Shown here in pieces: positions 1 to 6,809 of a stretch of DNA of 7,718 bases; position 1 is the first letter of the stretch; the number at the start of each line of letters is the position of its first letter. This DNA is from Pseudolabrys sp. (GTDB lineage: Bacteria; Pseudomonadota; Alphaproteobacteria; Rhizobiales; Xanthobacteraceae): positions 1 to 7,718 of the forward strand of contig JAHCKF010000156.1 in the NCBI GenBank assembly GCA_026125925.1, written 5' to 3'. Under the pieces are notes generated by a model. The model saw nothing but the letters and a program-made list of their open reading frames with translations, was not told the origin of the DNA and made no database searches. Both the position numbers and the translations under genes were made by a program.

Positions 1-131
1 ACGTTCGGCAACATCTGCGAGCCCTGGATCGTCCAGATCGCCACGACCGCGACGACGCCAAGCGCGACCGCGACCGGCACATTGAGCAGCACCAGTACGA
101 ACATTCCGACAAGCATGAGACCTATTGTCAT
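1..131 (-). CDS. dctM: TRAP transporter large permease subunit DctM, N-terminal fragment (cut by window edge)
   Basis: Only the first 43 codons are in the window; the gene runs off the left edge, so this is not a broken gene. The start ATG (129-131) overlaps the TGA stop of dctQ as ATGA, which points to translational coupling. No Shine-Dalgarno motif is evident just upstream. The visible peptide begins MTIGLMLVGMFVLVLLNVPV and is a hydrophobic first membrane segment followed by a second Val/Ala-rich stretch, as expected for the N-terminus of DctM. In the family, DctM is a roughly 12-segment inner-membrane protein that uses a sodium or proton gradient to drive uptake of the solute delivered by DctP. 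The call rests on this short N-terminus plus its position after dctP and dctQ. Confidence 0.85.
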   Translation of the reverse strand, partial: MTIGLMLVGMFVLVLLNVPVAVALGVVAVVAIWTIQGSQMLPN

Positions 132-682
132 GGCGTGCGCACCGGATTGGCTTCGGTCGTGTCGATTCCCGCGGACTCGAGAGCCTCCTTGACCTCATGA
201 TCGATCAGCGGTCCGCGTCTCGCTTCACGCAGCAATCCCGGGAGCTTCACCAGTTCGGCGATCACGAATAGCGTCGAGGTGATCGGAATGACCGATTGGG
301 TCACCTGCAGCGATACTTCCGGGATCGACACCAGCGTATCGCCCTTCAATATCTGGACGACCTGGAGGCCCATATAGGCGAGCAGGCCGAAGAAGAAGAT
401 CGTGACCGCCGAGGAGAAGAGGGTCGCGGCGACACGCCAGTTCGCCGGCATCGCGTTGACCAGACCCGGAAAGCCGATATGCGCGCCGCGCAAAGCCGCC
501 AGTGCGCCGCCGTAATAGGTCAGCCAGCAAAGCGAAATGGCCGCCACTTCGTCATACCAGACCAGCGAATGGCCGGCCCATCGGAACATGAAGCCGGCGA
601 CAATGATGGCGGTCACTATCGTCATCATTACAGCGGCGATGACTTCCAGCGCGCGATCGAACCAACGTTGAAACGCGTCCAT
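128..682 (-). CDS. dctQ: TRAP transporter small permease subunit DctQ
   Basis: The protein is 184 residues, within the usual 150-200 for DctQ. It has four hydrophobic segments at roughly residues 11-33, 44-64, 84-108 and 130-147. The family pattern of Trp and Glu before the second segment is present (W42, D44, E45, then CWLTYYGGALAALRGAH at 52-68). A polar tail of about 35 residues follows the last segment and is probably cytoplasmic. DctQ pairs with DctM in the inner membrane to form the permease of a periplasmic-binding-protein-dependent secondary importer. The start ATG at 682 has a weak GGA upstream. It is separated by 87 bases from dctP, a gap that contains a hairpin, and its stop overlaps the dctM start. 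Substrate unknown. Confidence 0.92.
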   Translation of the reverse strand: MDAFQRWFDRALEVIAAVMMTIVTAIIVAGFMFRWAGHSLVWYDEVAAISLCWLTYYGGALAALRGAHIGFPGLVNAMPANWRVAATLFSSAVTIFFFGLLAYMGLQVVQILKGDTLVSIPEVSLQVTQSVIPITSTLFVIAELVKLPGLLREARRGPLIDHEVKEALESAGIDTTEANPVRTP

Positions 683-731
683 AAATTCCAGCCGTCAAAT
701 TCGGGAAATGTCAGGCCGACGGGAATTCGGT

Positions 732-758
732 GAGCCGGGCCCCGGCGGAGCCCGGCTC
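732..758 (-). promoter_or_regulatory. Intercistronic hairpin between dctP and dctQ
   Basis: A perfect 9-bp inverted repeat (GAGCCGGGC at 732-740 and GCCCGGCTC at 750-758) with a 9-base loop lies 11 bases after the dctP stop. No T-run follows on the minus strand, so it does not look like a full intrinsic terminator. Strong GC hairpins placed after a binding-protein gene in transport operons are known to stabilise the upstream mRNA or cause partial termination, giving excess binding protein over permease. That role is inferred here. Confidence 0.7.
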
Positions 759-769
759 GTCCGATGCCG

Positions 770-1765
770 TCAGGAGCCCTTGGCGAGATCGAGCGACTTG
801 TCGATCAGTTCTTTGCCGGTGGGCACTTCCTTGGCGAACTCTTCGTAGATCGCCTTTGATGCGGCGACGAAAGCCGGCTTGTCGGCTTCGTTCACCTGGA
901 TGCCGGAGGCCTTCATCTTGTCGATCAGCTCACCGTCGAGCTTGGCGGCGAGTGCCAGGATCTCCGGCTCGATGGCGACGGCGGTGTCCTTCAGGATCTT
1001 CTGGACGTCCGCCGGCAGCCGCGACCAGGAGGCGCCGCCAGTCAGATAGGCCGGCGTATAGACATGGCCCGTCAGCGACAGATACTTCTGCACTTCCTGG
1101 AACTTCTGCGAGTAAATCTGCGTCAGCGGATTTTCCTGGCCGTCCATCACGCCGGTCTGCAACGCGACGAAGACTTCCTTGAGCTCCATCGGCGACGGGC
1201 TCGCGCCATAGGCCTTGAACATCTTCACACGCCAGACGCCGCCGGGCACGCGCAGCTTCACGCCTTCGAGATCGGCGGGCTTGACGATCGGGCGCTTGTT
1301 GTTGGTGATTTCGCGGTAGCCATTCTCCCAGACGCCGAGAATGCGATAGCCGGCCTTTTCCGCGACCGGCCCGAGGATGGGATGCGTCACTTCCTTGGCG
1401 ATGCGCGCGGCATGGCCGCGGTTCTGCACCAGATAGGGCATTTCGAAGACGCCGAATTCCGGCGCCACCGACGTCATCACGGTCGACACCAGCGCCAGAT
1501 CGGCAGTGCCGAGCTTGAGCTTCTTCAGGAGTTCAGTGTCGCCGCCGAGCTGGCTCGAGCCGTAGACCACGAGCTTGGCTTTGTTGCCGAGCTGGGCATT
1601 GACCTTGGCGGCATAGAGGTCCGCCGATTGCGCGAACAGCGAGCCGGGCGCGCCGACATGGCCCAGCTTGATTTCGGTCTGCGCCGAGGCGGCGCCGGCC
1701 GACAAGGCAAGTGCCGCACCGGCGGCGAGCGCGGTCCTGATAAACGCGCGCGAGAATAGCGACAT
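770..1765 (-). CDS. dctP: TRAP transporter periplasmic substrate-binding protein, DctP family
   Basis: The protein is 331 residues, normal for DctP. A Sec signal peptide is clear: basic SFSR/R start, an Ala/Leu-rich core, and a predicted cut after A28 (ASA|QT). The mature protein opens with IKLGHVGAPGS, a typical TRAP binding-protein first strand. It carries the conserved LRVPGG segment, with R172 at the place of the arginine that holds the substrate carboxylate in characterised DctP proteins, and the downstream GVMDGQENP motif (205-213). It binds an organic acid, or possibly another carboxylate-bearing solute, in the periplasm and hands it to DctQM. The start at 1765 is supported by GGAGGA at 1771-1776 with five bases spacing. 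It is the first gene of dctPQM and is divergent from the ABC operon. The ligand cannot be named from sequence. Confidence 0.94.
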   Translation of the reverse strand: MSLFSRAFIRTALAAGAALALSAGAASAQTEIKLGHVGAPGSLFAQSADLYAAKVNAQLGNKAKLVVYGSSQLGGDTELLKKLKLGTADLALVSTVMTSVAPEFGVFEMPYLVQNRGHAARIAKEVTHPILGPVAEKAGYRILGVWENGYREITNNKRPIVKPADLEGVKLRVPGGVWRVKMFKAYGASPSPMELKEVFVALQTGVMDGQENPLTQIYSQKFQEVQKYLSLTGHVYTPAYLTGGASWSRLPADVQKILKDTAVAIEPEILALAAKLDGELIDKMKASGIQVNEADKPAFVAASKAIYEEFAKEVPTGKELIDKSLDLAKGS

Positions 1766-1770
1766 GGGGC

Positions 1771-1776
1771 TCCTCC
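1771..1776 (-). promoter_or_regulatory. Ribosome-binding site of dctP
   Basis: GGAGGA on the minus strand, five bases before the ATG at 1765. It is a strong Shine-Dalgarno match that fixes the dctP start and fits high expression of the binding protein. Confidence 0.85.
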
Positions 1777-1978
1777 ATCATTGTCCGGGGCCTCTGCCCG
1801 TGTTCGGGCTTGGACCGCGGCGTTTTTATTGTCTCTATCAATGCAAATTGAGCCGCTTAATACAAGCGCGGCAGCCGCATTGCGCCGATGCGACACGCCA
1901 TCGGAGCTGTTCAGAGCGGGGGGCGGGCCTTACCTTCAATGTTGCGCCGCGCTATGTTCCTGCGCTCAGAACAGTACT

Positions 1979-1984
1979 GGAGAG
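1979..1984 (+). promoter_or_regulatory. Ribosome-binding site that decides the start of the ABC binding protein
   Basis: GGAGAG lies nine bases before the ATG at 1994. It supports that start over the in-frame ATG at 1781, which would add 71 residues in front of an otherwise clean signal peptide. Confidence 0.75.
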
Positions 1985-1993
1985 AGCTCGACC

Positions 1994-3046
1994 ATGCGCC
2001 GTGTCTTCAGGTTTCTTCCGGCCGTTCTCGCGCTGGCGGCACTGCCGCTGGTCGGCTGCCTGCCGGCCGCGGCGTCGTCGGGGGGCGCGCCGGCGCCGAA
2101 GAAGGAAGGCCCCGAGCTGCGCAAGGTGCGCTTCGGCACCAACTGGGTCGCCGAGGCCGAGCATGGCGGCTTCTACCAGGCCGCGGCCGACGGCACGTAC
2201 AAGAAGTACGGCCTCGACGTGGAGATCGTGCCCGGCGGGCCCAACATCAACAATCGCATCCTGCTCCCGGTGGGCAAGATCGACTTCTTCATGAGCGCGA
2301 ATTCGCTGCAGAGCTTCGACGCCGTGGAGCAGAAAATCCCGACGATCGCGGTCGCGGCGTCGTTCCAGAAGGACCCGCAGGTTTTCATCGCCCATCCCGG
2401 CACGGCGAATACGCTCGACGACCTCAAGAACCTGACCTTGTTCGTTTCCAAGGAAGGCATGGCGAGCTACTACCAGTGGCTCAAGGCCGACTACGGCTTC
2501 ACCGAACGCAGCGTGAAGCCCTACACCTTCAATGCGCAGCCGTTCCTCGCCGACCAGAAGAGCGCGATGCAGGGCTACGTCACGTCCGAGCCCTTCGCGG
2601 TCGAGACCCAGGGCAAGTTCAAGCCGAAGGTCTTCCTGCTCGCCGATTACGGCTTCAACAGCTACTCGACGCTGATCGAAACGCGACAGGACCTTGTCGA
2701 TAAGGATCCCGATCTGGTTCAGAAGTTCGTCGATGCCTCGGCGATCGGCTGGTACAACTATCTTTACGGCGACAGCAAACCGGGCAACGACCTCATCAAG
2801 AAGCACAACCCGGAGATGACCGACGCGCTGCTGACCTATTCGATCGCCAAGATGAAGGAATACGGCATCGTCGACTCCGGTGACACGCTCAAGCTCGGCA
2901 TCGGCGCCATGACCGACGCGCGCATGCACAGTTTCTACGACAAGATGGTGCGCACCGGCGTCATCAAGGCCGGCCTCGATTACAAGAAGGCCTACACGCT
3001 GCAATTCGTGAACAAGGGCGTCGGCGTCAACCTGCGGCCGAAGTGA
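1994..3046 (+). CDS. ABC transporter substrate-binding lipoprotein, NMT1/ThiY-like
   Basis: From the chosen start the protein is 350 residues. It opens with MRRVFRF, a hydrophobic core and a lipobox LVGC (19-22), so it is probably lipidated at C22; an Ala/Ser/Gly/Pro linker follows. The mature domain starts KVRFGTNWVAEAEHGGFYQA and continues with KKYGLDVEIVPGGP, the classic opening of NMT1/ThiY-like binding proteins. These bind thiamine pyrimidine precursors, riboflavin or its relatives, sulfonates or similar small molecules. The Cys-rich catalytic motif of yeast THI5-type enzymes is absent, so a transport role fits. The ATPase gene follows after 22 bases and the permease after that, making a complete importer. 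No TPP or FMN riboswitch pattern is visible upstream, which weakens a vitamin-precursor assignment. Ligand unknown. Confidence 0.88.
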   Translation: MRRVFRFLPAVLALAALPLVGCLPAAASSGGAPAPKKEGPELRKVRFGTNWVAEAEHGGFYQAAADGTYKKYGLDVEIVPGGPNINNRILLPVGKIDFFMSANSLQSFDAVEQKIPTIAVAASFQKDPQVFIAHPGTANTLDDLKNLTLFVSKEGMASYYQWLKADYGFTERSVKPYTFNAQPFLADQKSAMQGYVTSEPFAVETQGKFKPKVFLLADYGFNSYSTLIETRQDLVDKDPDLVQKFVDASAIGWYNYLYGDSKPGNDLIKKHNPEMTDALLTYSIAKMKEYGIVDSGDTLKLGIGAMTDARMHSFYDKMVRTGVIKAGLDYKKAYTLQFVNKGVGVNLRPK

Positions 3047-3068
3047 TTTTGCGGCCATAACGGAGAAC

Positions 3069-3857
3069 ATGGCCAACCCATCGGCAACACTCAATTCCAT
3101 CGTCTCCCTGCGCGACGTCGGCAAGACGTTCGACAACGGTGTCGTCGCGCTGGCGGGGCTGTCGCTCGACGTTCATGCCGGCGAGTTCGTGTCGCTGCTC
3201 GGGCCGTCGGGCTGCGGCAAGTCGACCGCGCTGCGCATCGTCGCCGGCCTCAGCGCGCCGACGCGCGGCACGGTCGAATGGCCGCAGGGCCGCGCGGCGG
3301 AGGCGGCCGAGGGAGAGATAGGCTTCGTCTTCCAGGAGCCGACCCTGATGCCGTGGGCGAGCGTCGCCCGCAACGTCGAGCTGCCGCTGTCGCTGGCGGG
3401 GGTGGCCCCGGCTGTGGCGCGCGGGGCGGTGGCGACGGCGCTGGCCCATGTCGGGCTCGGGGAGTTCGTCGACGCGTTCCCGCGGGAGCTGTCGGGTGGT
3501 ATGAAAATGCGGGTCTCTATCGCCCGCGCCCTGGTGACCGAACCGCGGCTGCTGCTGATGGACGAGCCCTTCGCGGCGCTCGACGAGATCACGCGCTTCA
3601 AGCTTAACAACGACCTGTTGTCGCTGTGGCAGGCGCTGCGCCGCACCGTGATCTTCGTCACCCATTCGGTGTTCGAGTCGGTCTACCTGTCGCAGCGCAT
3701 CGTGGTGATGACGCCGCGCCCAGGCCGCGTCTTCGCCGAGATCGCCATCCCGGCGCCTTACCCGCGCGACGAGCGCTTCCGCACCTCGGCCGACTATGCC
3801 GGCTATTGCCGGCAGGTCGCCGAGGCGCTCGGCGCGGCCATGGAGCAGGGCGCATGA
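3069..3857 (+). CDS. ABC transporter ATP-binding protein (nitrate/sulfonate/taurine-type family)
   Basis: The protein is 262 residues, a full single-domain ATPase. All nucleotide-binding motifs are present: Walker A GPSGCGKST (45-53), Q-loop Q89 in FVFQEPTLMPW, signature LSGGM (141-145), Walker B LLLMDEP (161-167) with catalytic E166, D-loop ALD (170-172) and switch histidine H199. The residues after the signature read KMR rather than the commoner RQR/QQR, a variant of this subgroup rather than a defect. It powers import from the cytoplasmic face of the inner membrane. GGAG lies just ahead of the ATG. The stop overlaps the permease start as ATGA, so the two are probably made together. The LMPW after the Q-loop is typical of SsuB/TauB/ThiZ-like ATPases. 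Confidence 0.95.
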   Translation: MANPSATLNSIVSLRDVGKTFDNGVVALAGLSLDVHAGEFVSLLGPSGCGKSTALRIVAGLSAPTRGTVEWPQGRAAEAAEGEIGFVFQEPTLMPWASVARNVELPLSLAGVAPAVARGAVATALAHVGLGEFVDAFPRELSGGMKMRVSIARALVTEPRLLLMDEPFAALDEITRFKLNNDLLSLWQALRRTVIFVTHSVFESVYLSQRIVVMTPRPGRVFAEIAIPAPYPRDERFRTSADYAGYCRQVAEALGAAMEQGA

Positions 3858-4648
3858 AGAGGGGCACGAGCGAGCCCATCCTTCGCATAGCCCTGCCGGC
3901 GCTGCTGCTCGCCATCGTCGTCGTGGTGTGGGAGGCGATGGTCCGCTTCTTCGCCATTCCCGCCTATGTGCTGCCGAGCCCGGGCCTGGTTTTCGGCGCG
4001 CTGGTCGATGACCGCGCGCTGTTGTTCAACTCGCTGCTGGTGACGCTCGGCCTGACTTTCGAAGGCTTCTTCCTGGCGGCGGCCGGCGGCATCGTGCTGG
4101 CGATGGCCTTCAACCAGTGGCGGCTCGTCGAATACTCGTTCTACCCCTACGCCGTGATCCTCCAGGTGACGCCGGTGGTCGCCATCGCGCCGCTGCTGCT
4201 GATCTACCTGCCGCAGCATCTCGCCGTGCTGGCCTGCGCCTGGATCGTCGCCTTCTTTCCGGTGCTGGCCAACACCACGCTCGGCCTCAACTCGGTCGAT
4301 CACAACCTCATCGCGCTGTTCGGTCTCTACAAGGCGTCGCGCTGGCAGGTGCTGACGCGGCTGAAGCTGCCGGCGGCGCTGCCGCAGATCCTCGCCGGTC
4401 TGCGCATCGCCGGCGGGCTGTCGCTGATCGGCGCCGTGGTCGCCGAGATCGCCGCCGGATCGGCCGGCGCCGGCTCGGGGCTGGCCTATCGCATCGCCGA
4501 ATCGGGCTACCGGCTCAACATTCCGCGCATGTTCGCGGCGCTGCTGCTGCTATCGCTCGCCGGCGTCGCCATCTTCCTCGCGCTGTCGGCGCTGTCGCAC
4601 CTGGTGTTGCGGCGCTGGCACGAAAGCGAGTTGCGCGCCGAGAGCTAG
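3854..4648 (+). CDS. ABC transporter permease (BPD_transp_1, SsuC/TauC/ThiX-like)
   Basis: I chose the ATG at 3854 because it overlaps the ATPase stop as ATGA. This gives 264 residues, the usual size for this family, whereas the longer ORF from 3626 would run far into the ATPase gene. An N-terminal membrane segment (about 11-31) is followed by YVLPSPGLVFGAL, a hallmark of nitrate/sulfonate/thiamine-precursor permeases. Further hydrophobic segments lie at about 60-85, 100-118, 122-143, 185-205 and 226-252. The EAA-type coupling loop spans about 157-187 (FGLYKASRWQVL, then LPAALPQILAGLR). It forms the membrane channel, probably as a homodimer, with the ATPase and the upstream lipoprotein. Its TAG stop is shared in a CTAG with the convergent chrA gene. 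Confidence 0.94.
   Translation: MKRGTSEPILRIALPALLLAIVVVVWEAMVRFFAIPAYVLPSPGLVFGALVDDRALLFNSLLVTLGLTFEGFFLAAAGGIVLAMAFNQWRLVEYSFYPYAVILQVTPVVAIAPLLLIYLPQHLAVLACAWIVAFFPVLANTTLGLNSVDHNLIALFGLYKASRWQVLTRLKLPAALPQILAGLRIAGGLSLIGAVVAEIAAGSAGAGSGLAYRIAESGYRLNIPRMFAALLLLSLAGVAIFLALSALSHLVLRRWHESELRAES
4645..4648. other. Shared CTAG: overlapping stop codons of two convergent genes
   Basis: The palindrome CTAG supplies TAG to the permease on the plus strand (4646-4648) and TAG to chrA on the minus strand (4645-4647). No intrinsic terminator lies between the genes, so the two transcripts must overlap in antisense at their 3' ends. Confidence 0.95.
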
Positions 4649-5982
4649 AGCGAATACTGGGTCACGATCCCCAGCAGCGCCATCACGACGATGACCTCGA
4701 TCAGGCTGCGGTGGAAGCGGAACGTCAGCACTGCGGCGGTGATCGCCAGGATGGCGGCGTGCCTGTCCAGCGTATTGGGATCGATCGCATACCAGCGCAG
4801 CGGCCCCGCATGCTTCTCGGCGACATCGCCGAACAGCACGTGCAGGGCGAACCAGACCGACAGGTTGAGAATGACGCCGACCACGGCCGCGGTGATCGCC
4901 GCGAGCGCGCCGGCGAGCCGCTTGTTGGCGCGCAGCGCTTCGAGAAACGGCGCGCCGGCATAGATCCACAGGATCGCCGGCACGAAGGTGACCCAGGTCG
5001 TCAGCGCGGCGCCGATCAGGCCGGCCGCCAGCGGCGAGAATGGCGCCGGCGCCCGGAACGCGGCGAGGAAGCCGACGAACTGAGTCACCAGGATCAGCGG
5101 CCCCGGCGTCGTCTCGGCGAGGCCGAGGCCGTCGACCATTTCCGGCGCCGTCATCCAGTGATGCGTCTGCACCACTTGCTGCGCCATGTAGGCGAGCACC
5201 GCATAAGCGCCTCCGAAGGTGACCACCGCGAGCTTGGAGAAGAACAGGCCGATCGCCACCATGACGTGGCCGGTGCCGAGCGTCAGCGCAGCGATCGCGA
5301 CCGGCGCCCACCACAAGGTCAGGCCGATCACGAGGGCGAGGAGAGCGTGGCGCCAGCGGTTGTTGCCGTGGTCGAGCACGGTGTCAGAGACGCCATCGAT
5401 GCCGATCAGGTCGGGCCGCGACTTCGCCACTAGGAAGCCGGTGAGGCCGGCGGCGGCGACGATCAGCGGGAAGGGCAGGTTGAGGAAGAAGATGCCGACG
5501 AAGGCCAGGGCCGCGAGTGTCACCATCAGCCACGACTTCAGCGCCCGCTTGCCGATACGGATCAGCGCTTCGAGCACAATCACCAGCACCGCGGCCTTGA
5601 TGCCGAACAGCGCGCCGTCGATGACGCTGACGCCGCGGCCATAGGCGTAGAGCAGGCTGAGGCCCAGCATGACGAAGGCGCCGGGCAGCACGAACAGGAT
5701 GCCGGCGGCGAGCCCGCCGCGTACGCCGTGCAGCAGCCAGCCGACATAGGTCGCGAGCTGTGTCGCTTCCGGCCCCGGCAGCAGCATCGAGAAATTGAGC
5801 GCGTGCAGGAAGCGCGGCTCGTCGATCCACTTTTTCTCGTCCACCAGGATGCGATGCATCATGGCGATCTGTCCGGCCGGGCCGCCGAAATTGATGCAGC
5901 CGATCTTGAGCCAGACTTTGAAAGCCTCGCCGAAAGTCGGATGGGCGACGCCTGTTTGAGTCGTGATGGTTTCGCTTGTCAT
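4645..5982 (-). CDS. chrA: ChrA family chromate/oxyanion efflux transporter, two-domain type
   Basis: The protein is 445 residues, the length of long-chain CHR transporters built of two homologous halves. The N-terminal half carries NFGGPAGQ (31-38) and LPGPEATQLATYVGW (68-82). The C-terminal half repeats the pattern as FGGAYAVLAYM (256-266) and TTPGPLILVTQFVGF (291-305). Hydrophobic segments run through both halves. In characterised members ChrA exports chromate from the cytoplasm using the proton-motive force; chromate enters the cell through sulfate uptake. The start at 5982 lies six bases after the stop of the rhodanese-ChrB gene, with only a weak Shine-Dalgarno, so coupling to that gene is likely. 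Its stop is shared with the convergent ABC permease. Activity on sulfur oxyanions rather than chromate cannot be excluded. Confidence 0.95.
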   Translation of the reverse strand: MTSETITTQTGVAHPTFGEAFKVWLKIGCINFGGPAGQIAMMHRILVDEKKWIDEPRFLHALNFSMLLPGPEATQLATYVGWLLHGVRGGLAAGILFVLPGAFVMLGLSLLYAYGRGVSVIDGALFGIKAAVLVIVLEALIRIGKRALKSWLMVTLAALAFVGIFFLNLPFPLIVAAAGLTGFLVAKSRPDLIGIDGVSDTVLDHGNNRWRHALLALVIGLTLWWAPVAIAALTLGTGHVMVAIGLFFSKLAVVTFGGAYAVLAYMAQQVVQTHHWMTAPEMVDGLGLAETTPGPLILVTQFVGFLAAFRAPAPFSPLAAGLIGAALTTWVTFVPAILWIYAGAPFLEALRANKRLAGALAAITAAVVGVILNLSVWFALHVLFGDVAEKHAGPLRWYAIDPNTLDRHAAILAITAAVLTFRFHRSLIEVIVVMALLGIVTQYSL

Positions 5983-5988
5983 ATCCGG

Positions 5989-6807
5989 TCATGCCGCCTT
6001 CATGGGCCAGTTGTGCTTTTCGTCGGCGGCAAAGCGGGCCCACGCGAACAGCCCATCATAGACGGCAAAGCCCTGTGCCAGGAGTCCATGGTCGTCGTCA
6101 CCGGCGGTGGCGGACAGGCCGAGCGAGATCGCATGCAGGCCGCTCGCCTCGGCGGCGAGATCGTGCCGCGCGGTGTCGGCGCCGCGCACGATCAGCGCCA
6201 GCCGCGCCAGCGACGGTTCGTCCGCCAGTCCGAATATCCGCAGCAGCGTGTCGAACGAGCAAGTATTCCCGACATGGGAGATCTCGACACCGGCGATATC
6301 GAAGGGGATGGCGCCAAAATTGGCGGCGGCATCGGCGACGTAAGGCGGATCGACGAAGACGAAGCGCGCCTCCGGGTCGATGAAACGGCGGATCAGCCAG
6401 GGGCAGGCGATACGGTCGATCTTCGGTTGGCGCCGCGTCACCCATAGCGACGGCCGCCGCGGCGTCAGCCGATCGGCCGCGGCGCGATCGGTCAGCGGCA
6501 AACCGGCATCGGTCCAGGCGCCCTGGCCCCCGGCGAGCTGCGCGGCGTCGTAGCCCTGGCCGCGGAGTTCGCTGACGATGACCTGGCTTAGCTCCTTGCC
6601 GAGCTTGCAGGTGACGACAACGGGCCGGCCGCGGTCCAACGTATCGATCCAGTTGGCGAGCGCCGTCGGCTCGCGCCAGACCGAACCCGGGATCAGGCCC
6701 GGCACCGCTTCGTAGATGTCGCGGCGGCGCACGTCGACGACCTGCGGCGCGCGCGGCGTCGCTATCGAATGCCAGAGCTCGTGGGGTGAAATCGAATACG
6801 CAAGCAT
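5989..6807 (-). CDS. Fused sulfurtransferase (rhodanese) / ChrB C-terminal chromate-resistance protein
   Basis: The protein is 272 residues in two parts. Residues 1-105 form a rhodanese-like domain: VVDVRRRDIYEA, GLIPGSVWR, an active-site loop VVVTCKLGKELS with candidate catalytic C67, and GGQGAW near the end. Residues about 119-272 form a ChrB C-terminal domain: KIDRIACPWLIRRFIDPEA (129-147), FDIAGVEISHVGNTCSFDTL (169-188) and VRGADTARHDLA (207-218). Known ChrB regulators carry a DNA-binding N-terminal part; here it is replaced by the rhodanese domain, so this is probably not a repressor. No signal peptide is seen, so it is likely cytoplasmic. A role in chromate or sulfur-oxyanion handling upstream of ChrA is inferred; the reaction is not established. 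GGAGGA at 6813-6818, five bases ahead, supports the start. Confidence 0.92.
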   Translation of the reverse strand: MLAYSISPHELWHSIATPRAPQVVDVRRRDIYEAVPGLIPGSVWREPTALANWIDTLDRGRPVVVTCKLGKELSQVIVSELRGQGYDAAQLAGGQGAWTDAGLPLTDRAAADRLTPRRPSLWVTRRQPKIDRIACPWLIRRFIDPEARFVFVDPPYVADAAANFGAIPFDIAGVEISHVGNTCSFDTLLRIFGLADEPSLARLALIVRGADTARHDLAAEASGLHAISLGLSATAGDDDHGLLAQGFAVYDGLFAWARFAADEKHNWPMKAA

Positions 6808-6809
6808 GG

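Larger units (their letters stand above)
1766..1993. promoter_or_regulatory. Divergent control region between dctPQM and the ABC operon, with A+T-rich island and inverted repeats
   Basis: These 228 bases separate two divergent operons and must hold both promoters. Positions 1821-1865 are about two-thirds A+T, in sharp contrast to the GC-rich surroundings. Inside the island are three short dyads: ATTG-N7-CAAT (1828-1842), CAAT-N4-ATTG (1839-1850) and CGCTT-N5-AAGCG (1854-1868). Further dyads lie at 1868-1878 (GCGGC-A-GCCGC) and 1885-1904 (CCGATG-N8-CATCGG). A small GCCCG-N4-CGGGC hairpin (1796-1809) would lie in the dctP leader. I found no convincing -35/-10 pair on either strand, so promoter placement is left open. 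An in-frame ORF extends upstream through this stretch from 1781, but it is better read as a control region. Confidence 0.6.

Noticed and set aside
1064..1759. A 231-codon plus-strand ORF opposite dctP
   Set aside because: It is antisense to a canonical DctP with signal peptide and RBS, and has no family motif or RBS of its own.
1972..1979. An 8-bp palindrome CAGTACTG just ahead of the ABC operon RBS
   Set aside because: It is short, not extended by flanking bases and not repeated elsewhere in the region, so chance is the simplest explanation.
1781..1993. A 71-residue N-terminal extension of the ABC binding protein from an upstream in-frame ATG
   Set aside because: The ATG at 1994 has a good Shine-Dalgarno and begins a textbook lipoprotein signal peptide. 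The extension would bury that signal and cover the divergent control region.
1766..1993. A possible TPP or FMN riboswitch ahead of the ThiY-like ABC operon
   Set aside because: I looked for the conserved CUGAGA and ACCUGAUC-type TPP elements and the FMN core and found none. A covariance-model scan would settle it.
1952..3136. A 394-codon minus-strand ORF opposite the ABC binding protein
   Set aside because: It is antisense to a complete binding-protein gene with lipobox and RBS. Its composition (many Arg, Val, Leu, Glu and no domain) is that of a mirror frame.
4117..5433. A 438-codon plus-strand ORF across the end of the ABC permease and into chrA
   Set aside because: It lies in other frames of two well-supported genes, and its protein is Arg/Gly/Gln-rich with no recognisable domain, as expected of a GC-rich shadow frame.
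5728..6447. A 239-codon plus-strand ORF over chrA and the rhodanese-ChrB gene
   Set aside because: It crosses the junction of two well-supported minus-strand genes and has no recognisable domain.
1994..6807. A functional link between the rhodanese protein and a thiamine-precursor importer (sulfur for the thiazole ring)
   Set aside because: The genes are on opposite strands in separate operons, the rhodanese is fused to ChrB-C and not ThiI-like, and nothing shows that the ABC ligand is a thiamine precursor.
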